From Primula veris (lineage: Eukaryota; Streptophyta; Magnoliopsida; Ericales; Primulaceae), in the NCBI GenBank assembly GCA_963682055.1, contig OY821742.1, positions 34,257,060 through 34,321,059 of the forward strand: 64,000 nt of DNA. Direction: 5' to 3'. Both the position numbers and the translations under genes were made by a program. Of the stretch, positions 1 through 12,063 are shown in pieces (position 1 is the first letter of the stretch; every line of letters starts with the position of its first letter). The notes beneath the pieces were generated by a model that was given only the letters and a program-made list of their open reading frames with translations, had not been told where the DNA came from and did no database searches.

Positions 1-535
1 AGGAGAGAGAATGGTGATATGTAAGTTGTAACACATGATGTTAAAATAGGTACATAATTTTGTGTATGTACTAAACTTTAATGTTCATATTAAAATGGTA
101 TTTTATTTAAGTGTACTGATTCATCATGCTTTTAGATCACTCACAGCAGATTTGCTATGAGGCCCATATTATGGATAGTCCAAAATATTTATAGAAAATG
201 GGTCATATTGCGGTATAATGTGAGTGATATCTATTTTAGATAAAATGGACCAATACATAACAAGTGAACAGTATTTTTTTCATCTTCCCTGCTTCTATTT
301 CTTGGTATATGTCATTATATTCATCAACTCTTTACATTTGTCTCCCATCTTTTGTTTTGTTTAATTTTATATATTTGATTTAAATTTATATTTGTGATGT
401 GAGTTGATTAAATATTGTTTATCTACGTTATGACATGGATTAATTTAGGTGTTGAACAATTTTTTGTTTCCTAGGGCTTGAAGTTAATGCTTCAAAATTG
501 GGCTTTTTTTTTAAACGTATGGCAGAATGTATTGT
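1..535. other. Intergenic AT-rich DNA, nothing recognised
   Basis: No ORF with family resemblance, no clear terminal repeat and no RNA gene was seen. This is the left edge of the window and could be flank of a gene outside it. Confidence 0.5.
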
Positions 536-555
536 ATCATACACATGACCGGCCC

Positions 556-865
556 AGGGGTAAGCCCACAAATGCTTGGTTCTTGGACAACCGAATCCCG
601 AAAAAATTTAAACGTAACAAAACTTAATAACAACAAAACAATTATAAATCTGTTTGTATTATCAATATATATTTCAACACTTAATTTTATTGAGTTGTGT
701 AGTTCAATGGATGATGGTAGCTTCAGTTAATTTCGTACCCTTAGACCAAGTTTCAAATCTCAACCATTACAATTTTTTTTTCTATATTTACTATGCAGCA
801 TTAGTAAAAATGGACAACAAAAAAATCTATCGTTTTAGGCAAACCACGAGTGTGGGCCGCCCCTG
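556..865. mobile_element. Candidate short inverted-repeat element (MITE), hAT-like ends
   Basis: The left end reads CAGGGGTAAGCCCAC. The reverse complement of the right end reads CAGGGGCGGCCCACAC, so the termini are imperfect inverted repeats of a type common in plant hAT MITEs. No 8-bp duplication abuts these ends. A 9-bp direct repeat ATCATACAC is present at 536-544 and 866-874, slightly outside the left terminus. The interior has no coding potential. The boundaries are therefore uncertain. Confidence 0.4.
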
Positions 866-883
866 ATCATACACGTACCGGTA

Positions 884-1178
884 TGTATGAATTGTTCAAG
901 TAACGAATACCCGATGCAACTGTCCATGTATTTACGCAAAACATCACTAAATATTGTTATCCGTCCGCCTTGTATTTATGCAAAAACAAGTTAGATTTGG
1001 GAACACTAAATGCTTAACACTATTATATCATTACAACATTTAAAAAAAAACATATGACATTCAGATACTGCATGTATACTACTATATCATTGATTTATTA
1101 AAAAAATATAAATTACTAATATGTACTAGTGTTTAAGAACATGTTTATTGTTAGTTTTTCTCAATAAATAAATAATCT
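884..1178 (+). repeat. Tandem host repeat, copy A
   Basis: This roughly 295-bp AT-rich stretch is repeated at 13346-13460 plus 16415-16571. Shared blocks include the segment around CAAAAACAAGTT, the ATCATTACAACATTT block, the TGATTTATTAAAAAAATAT block and the end around CAATAAATAA. With the Copia and hAT insertions removed, the copies would be nearly adjacent, so this is an old local duplication. No coding function is visible. Confidence 0.7.
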
Positions 1179-1184
1179 AGTTGC

Positions 1185-1419
1185 TGATGTGATGCATTTT
1201 ATCTATCTATGATGTATGTCCACATTTCTAACCTTCAAGATAATAATGAGATCTTAGACTTTCTACCTTTTATAATGTAACTTGCTACATCCATGCACTA
1301 TATAAAGGGGTGGTAGCCTTCCCCTTTGAACACAGTTTCATATGAATACAAAGCTATACTTTGCCATCTGTCTATATTTCTTGTTTCGTCAATGGTTGGC
1401 TAATATTTGTCAGACAACA
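1185..1419 (+). repeat. 5' LTR of the old Copia element
   Basis: This 235-bp direct repeat matches 8088-8191 plus 13191-13327. It contains a TATA box (TATATAAAG, around 1299-1307). It begins TGATGTGATGC (TGTTGTGATAC in the 3' copy) and ends CAACA. The many substitutions between the LTRs indicate an old insertion. Confidence 0.85.
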
Positions 1420-2499
1420 CGTTATCGGCACTTTGCTCATGAAGATTGGAGTATAAACTAGGGAATATGGTATAAAACTTGAGGTTTATTGGGTTGTAAA
1501 AGACCGATCGGGTTCTATTAGTATTGTTGTATCGACCTTCCCAACATACCGTGATAAAGGTATATAATTTTCTACTTCTAATAAAACGTAGAAATTGCAT
1601 GATTAATCAATAATATAACCGGTAATTTCATGTTTAAGATGTAAATCACTATATAAATGGTTTATTTTGATGAAAAATGGCAATTAGAACTCATGTATGT
1701 CACTTATAAAATGAGTTAAAACTTGTATAGTTGGACATATGAATCTGTCGGACCTAATCTGTAAGTTTTTAGAACACACCAATCTGTAACTCGCTGAAAC
1801 TAATGGACTGATATGAAAATATCATGAAACTATAGGACCAGATATGTAATTACTCTTAAAATGCATATAGTTTTCTGTATTTACACTTGTAGTCCATGTA
1901 ATTCTTCCTTATACACAAAATAGTATATTTGTACGAGTTTATCTAGTGTTTAGTCCAAAAATACTTATTTAAATGCAAATGATCTAAATTTAATTGCTAC
2001 AACATATAAAAATTGTATAAATCTAGTAGAAAATACCTTTTGCATGAAATAACTACTTGGAAATGTGACAATAATTAATTTAGGCTCTTATCATGCCACC
2101 ATTTATTTCCTATAAATTGATATAACCTATGCAATATATTAATTACACATAGAAAATGGCAAAAGTCACACTTTAGTGTTGGATTAAATAATAACTCATG
2201 TGGTTTAATACTACTGCTCCATGTTAGGACTAATTTACATGAGTATGTCATGCATTTATATTACCATATTGTTGAAGAGTATTTTATCTTGTCACATAAA
2301 AGCTCGTAGACATTTATATGTTACGCGAGCTTATAAATTGCATCGAGTTTGAACATTTTATAATATATCTCTTTTGAGTAGAAATTTTCCTCAGGCTTAA
2401 ACATTACATGTAGCTTTTGGGTTAAAAATTTAGGAAATCCGGTATATGTATTCATATTTAAGTTGGAATAATTATAAATCTTCCCCAAATAGACTCATC

Positions 2500-5400
2500 T
2501 ATTTGGATACAATGTTTAGGAAAGATAAAGGAGGAAGTCACTCTCCTAATGAGGTCGGTTTTTAAGTGGCATTCGTGCCCATCCCCCTCACCGTCTTTCC
2601 TAGTCGTGTTCACGTAGAGCTATCGAAAGGGATTGAGTAAATAATAAGTTCCCCGAGTGTGTTTATATAGGTGTATTTATCGCCGAATTGGTGTCTCAGT
2701 ATCGATATGTCGTTCGATCAATGAAAACCTATTCACAAAAGCAAAACTTGTGTTTTTTAAACCTATCATTTTGAAACAAAGTTTCTGCTTCTGAAAACCA
2801 TAATAGACATATAAAGTTGTCATTTTATATGATAATTAATTCAGAACTCTAAACACATATTGGATTCCATCTATGATGAGGAAATTTTCAAAGTATACTT
2901 GCGAAATGATTGTTTAGACGATGATGTTATTTCGTCACCACATGTTAGTCACCCTGATGTATGAAAATGTTATGCCCAAATTATTTTTTTGGATGCCATC
3001 TTTGATGAGTAAAACACGAAGTGTTTGTTACTTGATAGTTGAAGCCTAGGCGTTAATTTTATTCTGCCGCCACATGTTAGACACGATGACGTCTATGGTG
3101 AATTTTTTGTCTGAAATTGACAATTAGAGCAAAGTTTCACCATAATACTAGCTTGGAAAACATATTCCATAAGAAGTATTGTGAATTTATATTTACTGTG
3201 TTCCTTTAGATCATCGCCCATCTGTTATTGGATAAGAAAATTTTCCCAATGAGTAGTTTAATCCTATTGGCTCAATGGCGAATTGTTTGTCTGATACTAA
3301 TGTTCTTCATGGACATTTTTCCTCAAATCGAGAAACAAGCAAAGATTATTTGTCTCAAACTTCGCGATCCTAACGCTCTCCTAGCCAAGCGAGGTCTAGA
3401 CAATCGTCAAAACCAAAGATTGTAACTCCAAAACAGTCATTGAAAGGAACAATAAGGGCCCGTCATCACAAAGCAAGAGACAATGCTCAAGCAGCCAATT
3501 CTTTGCTATAAATGACCAATGTCATTTCCGGCTACTCCTTAAATAGTTTAAAACTATCATAAGGGTAGAAAAGACGAAGCTAATGTGGTTAAAGCTAACA
3601 GAAAGGAAACTCTTGAGACCCCCGGTTTTGTGGCTCAAATGAGTTTGGTACCTTTTTTTATTAATTTTTGAGCCAATTTGTCGCTTATCTGGATTATGTT
3701 TTTCCATTTGGATTATGATTATTCCATTTGGACCATACTTTTGGATTATGGTTTGCTTGTTTATGAAATTTCTTGAAATAATTTAAAGTATTTTTGAGCA
3801 AAATTCCTTTATAAAAGTGACCAAAATTCAAATTATGAAACTTTAGGCAATACTTGTGGGGTAGTTGGTTTTCTGAAAATAGTGGGTAATTGTGTACCAC
3901 ACAATTTCACCAACTAATTGCCTAAAGAATCCTAACTAACAACGATTTTGGATCTGTCGCTCAAATCAGAATGTTTGGTAAAACCAAATTGATTTGTCTA
4001 AAATGAGGCCTTATACTCCAGGTCCTGTCGTAACTTGTTGAGATATAAAATATTTGAGAAAACCAGTGTTATCCGGAATAGCTCATGAAATAATTGAAAT
4101 TTCTTTACATATCCTTCACTCAATACGACCAAAAGCGTATTTTAGAGGAGTTGAAATGTCGTTCAAGTGGTTGCTACCACGTTTTTAAAAGTATTTGAAG
4201 TTAACTTATCATTTCGCCTAACGTCGATTGATAAGAGGTCTTAGATGCTAAGACATATTTGTCTGTACTATCATTCGCATGTCGTCGATTGATAAGAGTA
4301 TTTTGACATTGTGGCATTGACAGAATGAGATATAGCCGAGTCAAAAGACGATGTTAGATTTATAATCGCATCACGTTTGGATTCTCTTTGATGAATAATT
4401 TAGTGATTGATCCGAAATTCATGCCACTAATGCTCTCTTTGAAAGAATAGTATGTGTAAATATCACGAAAATGGGCTCGTATAATTCTTGGAAAGAATTG
4501 AAGGAATTATTGTGGACTTATCCAATCATAAGACGGACCATTAAAAATCTATGGTTATGGTTGTTGCATCGATATATGGTCACATGTTTATTGTTGTCCA
4601 CAGAAATGCAGAACTTTCCAAACTCTAAGCCTAATCATTAAGATGATGGCTTATGATTTGGATTATCCTCAAAAGTATAGTCGACTTGATAATACCGAAG
4701 AGTTAAAATCGATGTTTCGATTTGTATTACCTAACTTTGGGAATTGAAATTCAACATCCTGTCAATTATGTTCAAACCCAAAATGGACTCACGGAAATTT
4801 TGATCAAGCGATTGCACATGTTTGCACACACTTCTTGGTTTTTTGCGCACCAAGATTTATATTTCCGTGTGGGGTTATTGCATACTGCTGCATTGGTCCG
4901 TCTGAGTCCCATAGCCACTCAAACACTATTTACGTCCTAGTTGGTAACTATTTATAAGCTAGACGTGTCATATAAATGCGTGTTTGAGTTCTTAAGATTT
5001 TGATTGAGCCGCTAAATCATTCAAAATATGGACCTCTGAAATCGGGACATACGTTGATTATGAATCACCCGCCTATCATTTGATAGAGTAACCTTAGCAA
5101 GCGATATCTTCACCGCACGATATGCGAAAGTGATATCGCTAAGACTGTTCTCCCTGTCGTTAGAGGGAGATTTGCACATTACCGTTTATAAGGAACGACG
5201 TGAAGTAATGTGGCATAACCCACTCAGTCTTAACTTGATCCCCAAATTGCACTTAGTGATAAGTAAGGGCATAGACTCCCCCAAATCTAACTAAATTCTA
5301 GACGCATTTAATGACTTTATGAGATGTCACGAGATCATTTATACATGCTACAAAATGCTTTCAAGAATAGATGTCCCTGTCAGACGTCGTGTTCCTATCG

Positions 5401-7230
5401 TAACACGTTGCTTTGGAGGAACCCGCCAAACAAAGGACGCTGTCATCGGCTGTCCAGTCTATTATCCTTCTCGAGTAATGCGAAAGTTGACCGGTTCTTA
5501 ATTCGTTCAGCCCCTGAAGAGGTGAACTGAAACTCATTCGTCATACGAGATTATAAAACATAAAGGAGATGTGTGATTCTTCCTCATCCTAAGAATCTTG
5601 AAATATCCGCAGATCATGATATCTTAGGCGATATTGATATGAAAAGAATTTGTCATTGATTACTTGTTCATATATTCAGTGATGACTAATAATATGAGCA
5701 AATGATGACAGGAAACCACGTACCGTTGCTAGAAGTCAACGAAGAGAAGACTGGTCTAATGGAAACTTGCAATCCAAATAGACTTCCTTAGTGAAAGAAG
5801 TATTCGGACATGTAGCTCCAACACCGCCAATGTTAAACGAGTTCATTTATTTGGTTATTCATAAGGAAGCGTGTTGAGAATAATGAGATTGTAGAATGCT
5901 CGCCTAGTAGTGCAAGACTTCTCTCTCATCTTGGAATTGATTACAAGATGACTCACTTCCTCGTAATGGATGTTATATGTTTCACTACTTATTCAGTTTA
6001 GTAGTTTCCAGAAAATTGACTATGCAACTATGAAAGTGGTCACAATTTTGTCTCTATGGGGATGAAAGTCCATGTGTGACTTCAAATGCTTGAATCAAGT
6101 AGTTCTTGACTACGGAACATGTTCTCAATTAAGTGAGACGTTCACTGTAAAGATTTAAATAATCCAAGCGGATGTGGTATACCCGCCTCAAGTGAGTACT
6201 TGATCAGTTTGGGATATTTAAACAAGTATGATGCCCTTGCGTGTTTATTACTCAACCATTTTTGGATTTCCCTTCGAGATGAAGAATCTTAGGAAGACAC
6301 GGTAGTGACTCGGCCTGAAGATCAAGTCCCGTGATTATAGAATCTAAGTCCATGATTCTTACTACACATGGAAGGTGTTTTGACATTTTAGTTGTTAATT
6401 CGTCAGATTCTCTCACGATCGTTCGATCACTAGACATTGATATAAACTCATTCCGTCCCTGATGTGACGATGGAGAGATATCGAATCATGATGTTCATAT
6501 ATAAGTACAAGAAGCGCATCATTGTACTTGGTCTAATGTGCTAGGACGAACATCTTGTTTGCTGTGAATGGTATAGCTCGACATAGCATCGCGCTAACAT
6601 GCTACCATAAAAATGGCACTAAAGACATATTCCGTTACCTTAAGGTAATTTTGGAAGTGGGCTTGCTTATCCTGTTTTGCATCATTGAGTGGGCCTACCC
6701 CCATTGTTATTAGAAATAACATGACCCTTGGTTATGCCGATGCAGGTTACTTATCAGACCCGCATAAGGGACGTTCTCAATATGTTTATGTCTTTACCAT
6801 ATGGAACACGACGATATCTAGGAGGTCTCATAAACAGACCCTAGTGGCTACTTCGATGAACCACTCTGAGCTACTAGCGCTCTATGAGGCAGCTAGAGAG
6901 TGTGTATGGTTTTGAGCGGTTATTGACCATATTAAAAGTACATGTAATCTAACTTACGATCCTGATGAACCAGTTATCATTTATGAGGACAACACCGATG
7001 TTATTGATCAAACGAAACATGGTTACATCAAAGGTGACGCCACTAAGCATATCTCGTCAAACTTGTTCTTTACACATGAACAACAAGCGCTTCAAAGGAT
7101 TGAAGTGAAGCATATTGGACCCGAGAACAATCACACATACTTGTTCACCAAGTCACTGCCAAAGTATTCGTTCCTAAAACATGTTAGAGCGATCGGACTT
7201 AGGAAGCTCTCCGAGCTTTCCTAAACGACA
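2500..7230 (+). pseudogene. Degenerate Copia gag-pol remnant
   Basis: Fragments line up with Copia polyprotein in order. At 4735-4940 the end of the integrase core is seen, with a TQNGL..LIKR block. Around 5040-5170 lies a post-integrase segment. Around 6270-6300 is a reverse transcriptase FEMK.L fragment. Around 6580-6660 is a segment matching the conserved ARHS and FRYL region. At 6685-6915 RNase H is clear (YADAGY, then KQTLVATS and a Glu in SELLALYEA). It continues in frame past a stop to about 7225. Stops and frameshifts occur throughout. The 2500-4700 part is too decayed to assign, but by position it should hold gag and protease. Confidence 0.75.
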
Positions 7231-7234
7231 TGTT

Positions 7235-8075
7235 TCCATGCATCCTGTTATGTGCAAGTGAGGAGTGCATCATGACGTATGCTTAGCACCCTGTTGTGTG
7301 TATCCTCACACATGCTTAACACAATGGCGTGTGCAAGTAGAGCATCCTGATGTATGCTTAGCACCCTGTTGCGTGCAAGTGAGAAAGATCATTCTGACAT
7401 ATGATTAGTTCTTAGTAGTTATTATCCCTGCATCATGTTATGTGCAAGTAAGGGAGAGCATCCTGATTTATGATTAATTTCTACCTAGTCCAAATTCCCG
7501 CACCCAGTTGTGTGTATGTGAGGGGGAGCATCCTGATGAATACTTGTGTACTCTTTTTGTCCTTAGTTCTAGGGTTTGTCCCACTGGATTTACCTTGACA
7601 AGGTTTTTTAGCGAGACACATTTCTAATCCCGTTCTCACTAAGGATTGCCGAAATCAGAGGGAGTATCCAGTTGTATAATTATATCCATCGTGTACTACT
7701 TTGTCATTCGATTAGAATGTTTTTCCCACATGGTTTTCTCTAACAAGGTTTTTTTTAATGAGGCACACCGTGTATGGTTATTTCTCCCGCTACTACTGAC
7801 AGTTGTGTAATGTTTTGTCATTCGACCAAGTTTTTTCCCATTGGGTTTTCTTGAACAGTTTTTGACGAGACACATATTTTCTAGTCGGTTCATTCACTCA
7901 CTTGTATAGTGTTTCAGCCCACTCCATTCAGCAACACCATTTTGTCATATGATCCAGTTTTTGTCCCTTATCGGGTTTCACGGACTTGAGGTTTTATGTG
8001 TCGGAAATAGCGAATTCGACTCAACAACTCATCCTACTTTATGAAGACGAGAAAGCTTGAAAATTGTCTTAAACA
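7235..8075 (+). repeat. Pre-PPT imperfect repeats of the old Copia element
   Basis: Between the RNase H remnant and the 3' LTR lie several imperfect repeats. One family (about 7235-7545) reiterates a GCACCCTGTTGTGTGCAAGT / GAGCATCCTGATG unit four to five times. The second (about 7560-7990) repeats a TTTGTCATTCGA..TTTTTCCCA..GGTTTTC..GAGGCACA unit about four times. Such non-coding repeats before the polypurine tract are common in plant Copia elements. Confidence 0.6.
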
Positions 8076-8087
8076 TACAAAGGAGAG

Positions 8088-8191
8088 TGTTGTGATACAT
8101 TGCTTGTATCTATGGTGTATTGTCCACATTCCTAACCTTCATGATAATGATAAGATTTTAGAATTTCTAGGTTTTCTACTTGCATGTAACT
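8088..8191 (+). repeat. 3' LTR of the old Copia element, left part
   Basis: This is the first 104 bp of the 3' LTR, homologous to the start of the 1185-1419 LTR. It stops at TAACT (8187-8191), the target site of the nested element. Confidence 0.85.
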
Positions 8192-9311
8192 TGTTGGCCC
8201 GTGCGGCTAAACCTTAGAGGGGAGGTGAATAAGGTTTTAGGCATTTTTCGGGGAATTAAAATTCTAAGCGCAATAAACAACCCAACTAGCTCAATATATA
8301 TTTGCGACAATAAATATGCGATGATAATACATGAATGAATTGAAACATGCGCACAATCACAAATAATATAAGTTGCGAAAAGTAAATAGTAAGGGAAGAG
8401 ATTGACACCATGATATATAAAGGTTCGGCAAACCTGCCTACGTCCTCTCCTCGGCATTCATGCTACCGACTATTTCACTAAAATCTTCTTCCCAACATTA
8501 CAACCTAACGAGCTAATCGACCGATTAAGCTTTTCCTCACTCTATGAGTATTCCGAATGAAAAGACCTAGAGCTTTTAAGCTACACTTGCTTACAAAGCC
8601 TCTACCGACCACTCGCTCACAAATGAGTTTATAATTCACTCTACAATTTGAATCGAAAGAGTATCGCTCATTAACAAATAATATCTTGGTGTTTATATCA
8701 TTACAATAATATTACACTCAAAAATTTATAAAAATACAAGTGAGAAATATGTAGTATTAAGCTTGATTATGATCTTGAAAGAATAGCTTATGTGTGTGTG
8801 AATTGGGGTATTTTCACCAAGGATTTTGGGGGGTATTTGGAAGGCTAATTGGTCTACCGTTGCATGAAGGTTTATGTCTTTAACCATTGGTTTTAAGCAA
8901 TTTCCCATTTATCCAGAATAAGTCAAAAAACTATTTTTTTGAATTCTGCAGAAAACGATCGGTCGTTTCCTGCATTTCGACCAGTCGTTTTTATAACGAT
9001 GTTACTGGTCAATTTTGGACCAAAAATGATCGGTCGTTTGTCCAAAACGATCGGTCGTTTTTCTGGTAATTTCTTGGTTTTCCCGCTTTACTTCGAATGC
9101 TCGTAACTTCTTCGTTTTAACTCCGATTCTGGTTCCGCTTGAACCTTCGGCTTCGTATTTGAGCACTCTTATCATTTTGAAGTCCTGAAATATACATTTT
9201 CTATTTTTGGAAAAGACAAAGCATTATATCATCGAAATAGAGAAATCGTAAAATCATTAATACATAATCAAACATATAATCAAAATCAATTATTGAACCA
9301 ATGGTTCAACA
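8192..9311 (-). repeat. 3' LTR (by element orientation) of the nested Sirevirus-like element
   Basis: This 1,120-bp repeat is paired with 12064-13185. It contains four copies of a near-palindromic motif, seen on the plus strand as ATCGGTCGTTT or a variant, at about 8957, 8981, 9029 and 9049. The two LTRs differ by scattered substitutions and small indels. Confidence 0.88.
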
Positions 9312-9326
9312 ATCTCCCCTATTTTT
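9312..9326 (-). other. Polypurine tract of the nested element
   Basis: On the minus strand the sequence AAAAATAGGGGAGAT abuts the LTR start. This is the expected position for plus-strand DNA priming. Confidence 0.75.
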
Positions 9327-9544
9327 ATTATGACAAAATAATGATGATTTTACAAGTATAAAAAAATATCTCCTCCATCTCCTCCATTTTAACAAATCGC
9401 ATTTCTCTAAATATCATTTTTCTCCCCCTTTGCCATTATCAAAATGTAATTAAAAAAATTTTGGGGTAATGTGGAGGGTTTTCTTAGAAATAATTAGAGA
9501 GAGAGAGAGAGGGGAAAAAAATTTAAAACAGTAAAACAAAAGAA

Positions 9545-9640
9545 AAACAATCGGTCGTTGGAAAGATCGATCGGTCGTTTTTCAGAAAAGCGACTGGTCG
9601 ATTTTATACAGTCGACCGATCGACTGTAAACTGATACAGA
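9545..9640. repeat. Cluster of CGATCGGTCG-type palindromic motifs
   Basis: Between the polypurine tract and the end of the coding remnant, at least four variants of the LTR motif occur in under 100 bp: ATCGGTCGTT, GATCGATCGGTCG, GACTGGTCG and GTCGACCGATCGAC. The same motif is repeated in both LTRs. Conserved palindromes in non-coding parts are described for Sireviruses. Whether this is the same class is inference. Confidence 0.55.
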
Positions 9641-9783
9641 ACAAGAATTTTTACATTTTTCTCCCTCTTTTTTAGAAATAACAAAACAAAAAAAATTATC
9701 CTGATGCATATGACACAACTAATCACATATATGTAAAGATTATTGGGTAGAGTGTACCGAATATGTGATGTCGAGTCCGCTCT

Positions 9784-10375
9784 CTAATGGCATTTGCATT
9801 GAGCGTTTCCAAGTCCAAATATGTGGTACCATTTGTTGGTATGCCTTCCACTTTTGTTGATCAATGATACGTCATTTTTTATGGTGGAGTCGATTTTATT
9901 GACTTCCATGAATTTTACCGGTATTGTCAACCAATGGTTGATTTTCTCCTTTTGAACGAAGATACCTACAACACGTGTTTTGTCCTTTGGTCCCCAATTT
10001 ATTTTGGGTCCGACATTGTTAGTGGCATTGCTCTTTACTATCCATTTCAAATCGTTTCTATTCACACAAAAACGATAAGGACATCTAGAAGAATTATGCT
10101 CATTTCTACTACAATGTACACAATGCATAGACTTTTTCGCATAACGAGAACTATACGAAGTTTTGGAAAAGTTTTTCCGAGTATCCTATTTGGTTTGAAA
10201 ACCTAAACCTTTTCTATTATTAAAAGATTTTTGAAACATCTTGGAAGCACTCCCTTTAGTAAAAACAACCTCTTGTTTAGGCGGAGTAGGAGTTTGAGAA
10301 ATGTTAGAGGCTTTGACGAAGTGGGTTTTGTTTGAATTAGAGTTAACACAATCATAACCTAAACCACTTTTGTCA
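9784..10375 (-). pseudogene. Gag C-terminus and protease start, broken
   Basis: Reading leftward after the main gag ORF, an open stretch in another frame gives Gag-like sequence (SGLGYD around 10360-10340). A second Cys/His cluster (CVHCSRNEHNSSRC) follows near 10125-10085, and then a GPK.NWGPK block. At about 9830 a KWY block stands where the Copia protease WYxDSG site is expected, but the catalytic Asp-Ser-Gly is lost in a frame change. Nothing of integrase or reverse transcriptase follows before the polypurine tract. Confidence 0.6.
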
Positions 10376-12001
10376 TTAACATCTTTTTTGACAACTCAAA
10401 ATCTCATCTAAAATGGTTTTACCTTTAGAAAACTTTGAAATCGTCAAATCAAGTTTTTCAATAGAAACGACAAGCTCGTTGTTTTTAATTTTCAAAGTGT
10501 CATTCTCGGTTTGTAAAGTCTTGAGCTTGTCATTTAAGTTAAAAGCATGAGAACTCAAAACCTTGTTTTTGCTTGTAACTTTATCGAAAGAACTTTTTAA
10601 CTCTTCAAAATTTTCTACTAAATCACTATCTAAAAAAGATGATTTTGAAAGAGTTTTAGCAAGTCTAGACACTTCATTTTTAAGAAAGTTGATCTCGGTT
10701 TGTAAAGACTCGTTTTGAATAACGAGATCATTGTTTTTATCTTTCAAGTCTTCCTTTTCGTCATCTACGTTATGTAAAGAAAATGACGATTTCGGACTAG
10801 ACTTGTGTTCAATGCCATCTCTTTCCAAGGATCTTATTTCTTCATTGAGAGAAGAATTTATCATTTTAAGAGATTCAACTTTTTCCGAAAGTTTAGGAAA
10901 CCTTTTAGAGTAAACATCACACATATGAAATAAATCATCGTAGGATAGATCATTTACCTCACCGGTTTCACTTTCACTTGAAGATGATTGGTTAAGTTCA
11001 TTGTTGTCTTCCATGGCCATATAACAAGCAACATGGCCGACTTCGTCTTGGTCGGAACTATCGCTAGAGCTTGAAGCAAATATCTTCTTCTTGCCTTTGC
11101 TCTTACGATTCTTGACGCAATCTCTCGCTATGTGTCCTTCATTACCACAAGCATAGCAAACAAAATCGTTAGAAATAATTGAACTATTTGACGATTTACC
11201 TGTATGTTTGTGTTTGCCTTTAAGCTTTAGTATTTCCTTGACGATTCGAATGATTTGCATTGAATTTTTCTCGTCATCGGATATTTCATCATTTTCTTCA
11301 AAAGTTGTTCCTTTGAAAGCTATCTCCTTCTTTTTTGAGATTGGCTTGTGACTATTGAGGGTGATCTCATGAGTAATGAGTGAACCCGTCAATGCATCAA
11401 GAGTGTATGTGTTCATGTCGTGCGCCTCTTGAATTGCGGTGACCTTCGGTTCCCATTCTTTCGGTAAGCTCCGAATCACCTTTGAAACCATTTCCTTACA
11501 AGATAAATACTTACCAAGAGACATTAATCCGTTAGTAATAGTGGTAAATCTAGCCAGCATATCGGAAATAGTTTCTCCCTCGCTCATCCTAAAAAGCTCG
11601 TACTCGTGCACTAGAATTTGGAGTTTGCACTCCTTGACTTGGTTAGTCCCTTCATGCATAATTACTAACTTATCCTACATACCCTTAGCCGTTTTACAAG
11701 CGGAAATCTTGTTGTACTCGTTAGGGGAAACGGCACAAACAATAGCGTACATCGCTTTAGCGTTAGTAGAGTAGGCTTCTAGTTGAGCGTCATTTAATTC
11801 CTCTACGGGGATTGGATTTTCACTATTTTCGGATGTGGATGCGGAATATCCTACTTTTATGGTCATCCAAAGTTTAACATTATAACTTTGTAAAAACATA
11901 CTCATTCTATCCTTCCAATAGGAATAATTTATCCCATAAAAAAATGGTGGAGTATTGGGCGATGAAGCAATACCGGAAGAAAAATTAAGTACGTTAGCCA
12001 T
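10376..12001 (-). pseudogene. Sirevirus-like Gag with zinc knuckle and coiled coil, one in-frame stop
   Basis: The start codon at 12001 opens a 108-codon block (MANVLNFSSG, a segment typical of plant Copia Gag N-termini). It ends at a single in-frame stop at 11675-11677. The same frame continues to 10376 for a further 427 or more codons. This second part holds the UBN2-type Gag domain, a CCHC knuckle (CYACGNEGHIARDC, about 11170-11130), an acidic Ser-rich stretch (SSSSDSSDQDE) and a long leucine-heptad coiled coil (about 10900-10400). It would package element RNA. The stop and the missing pol mean it is probably inactive, though the second ORF alone could still be translated. Confidence 0.8.
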
Positions 12002-12049
12002 CGGGATCTTAACTCTTAAATCGCTAGATTTCTATATGTAAGAGCCTCG

Positions 12050-12061
12050 GCTCTGATACCA
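12050..12061 (-). other. Primer-binding site for initiator Met-tRNA
   Basis: On the minus strand the sequence is TGGTATCAGAGC, the standard complement to the 3' end of plant initiator methionine tRNA. It starts 2 nt inside the 5' LTR edge (12064). This fixes the orientation of the nested element. Confidence 0.92.
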
Positions 12062-12063
12062 AT

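Noticed and set aside
8176..8457. Reverse-strand ORF in the nested LTR
   Set aside because: LTR sequence. The equivalent position in the second LTR does not keep the frame.
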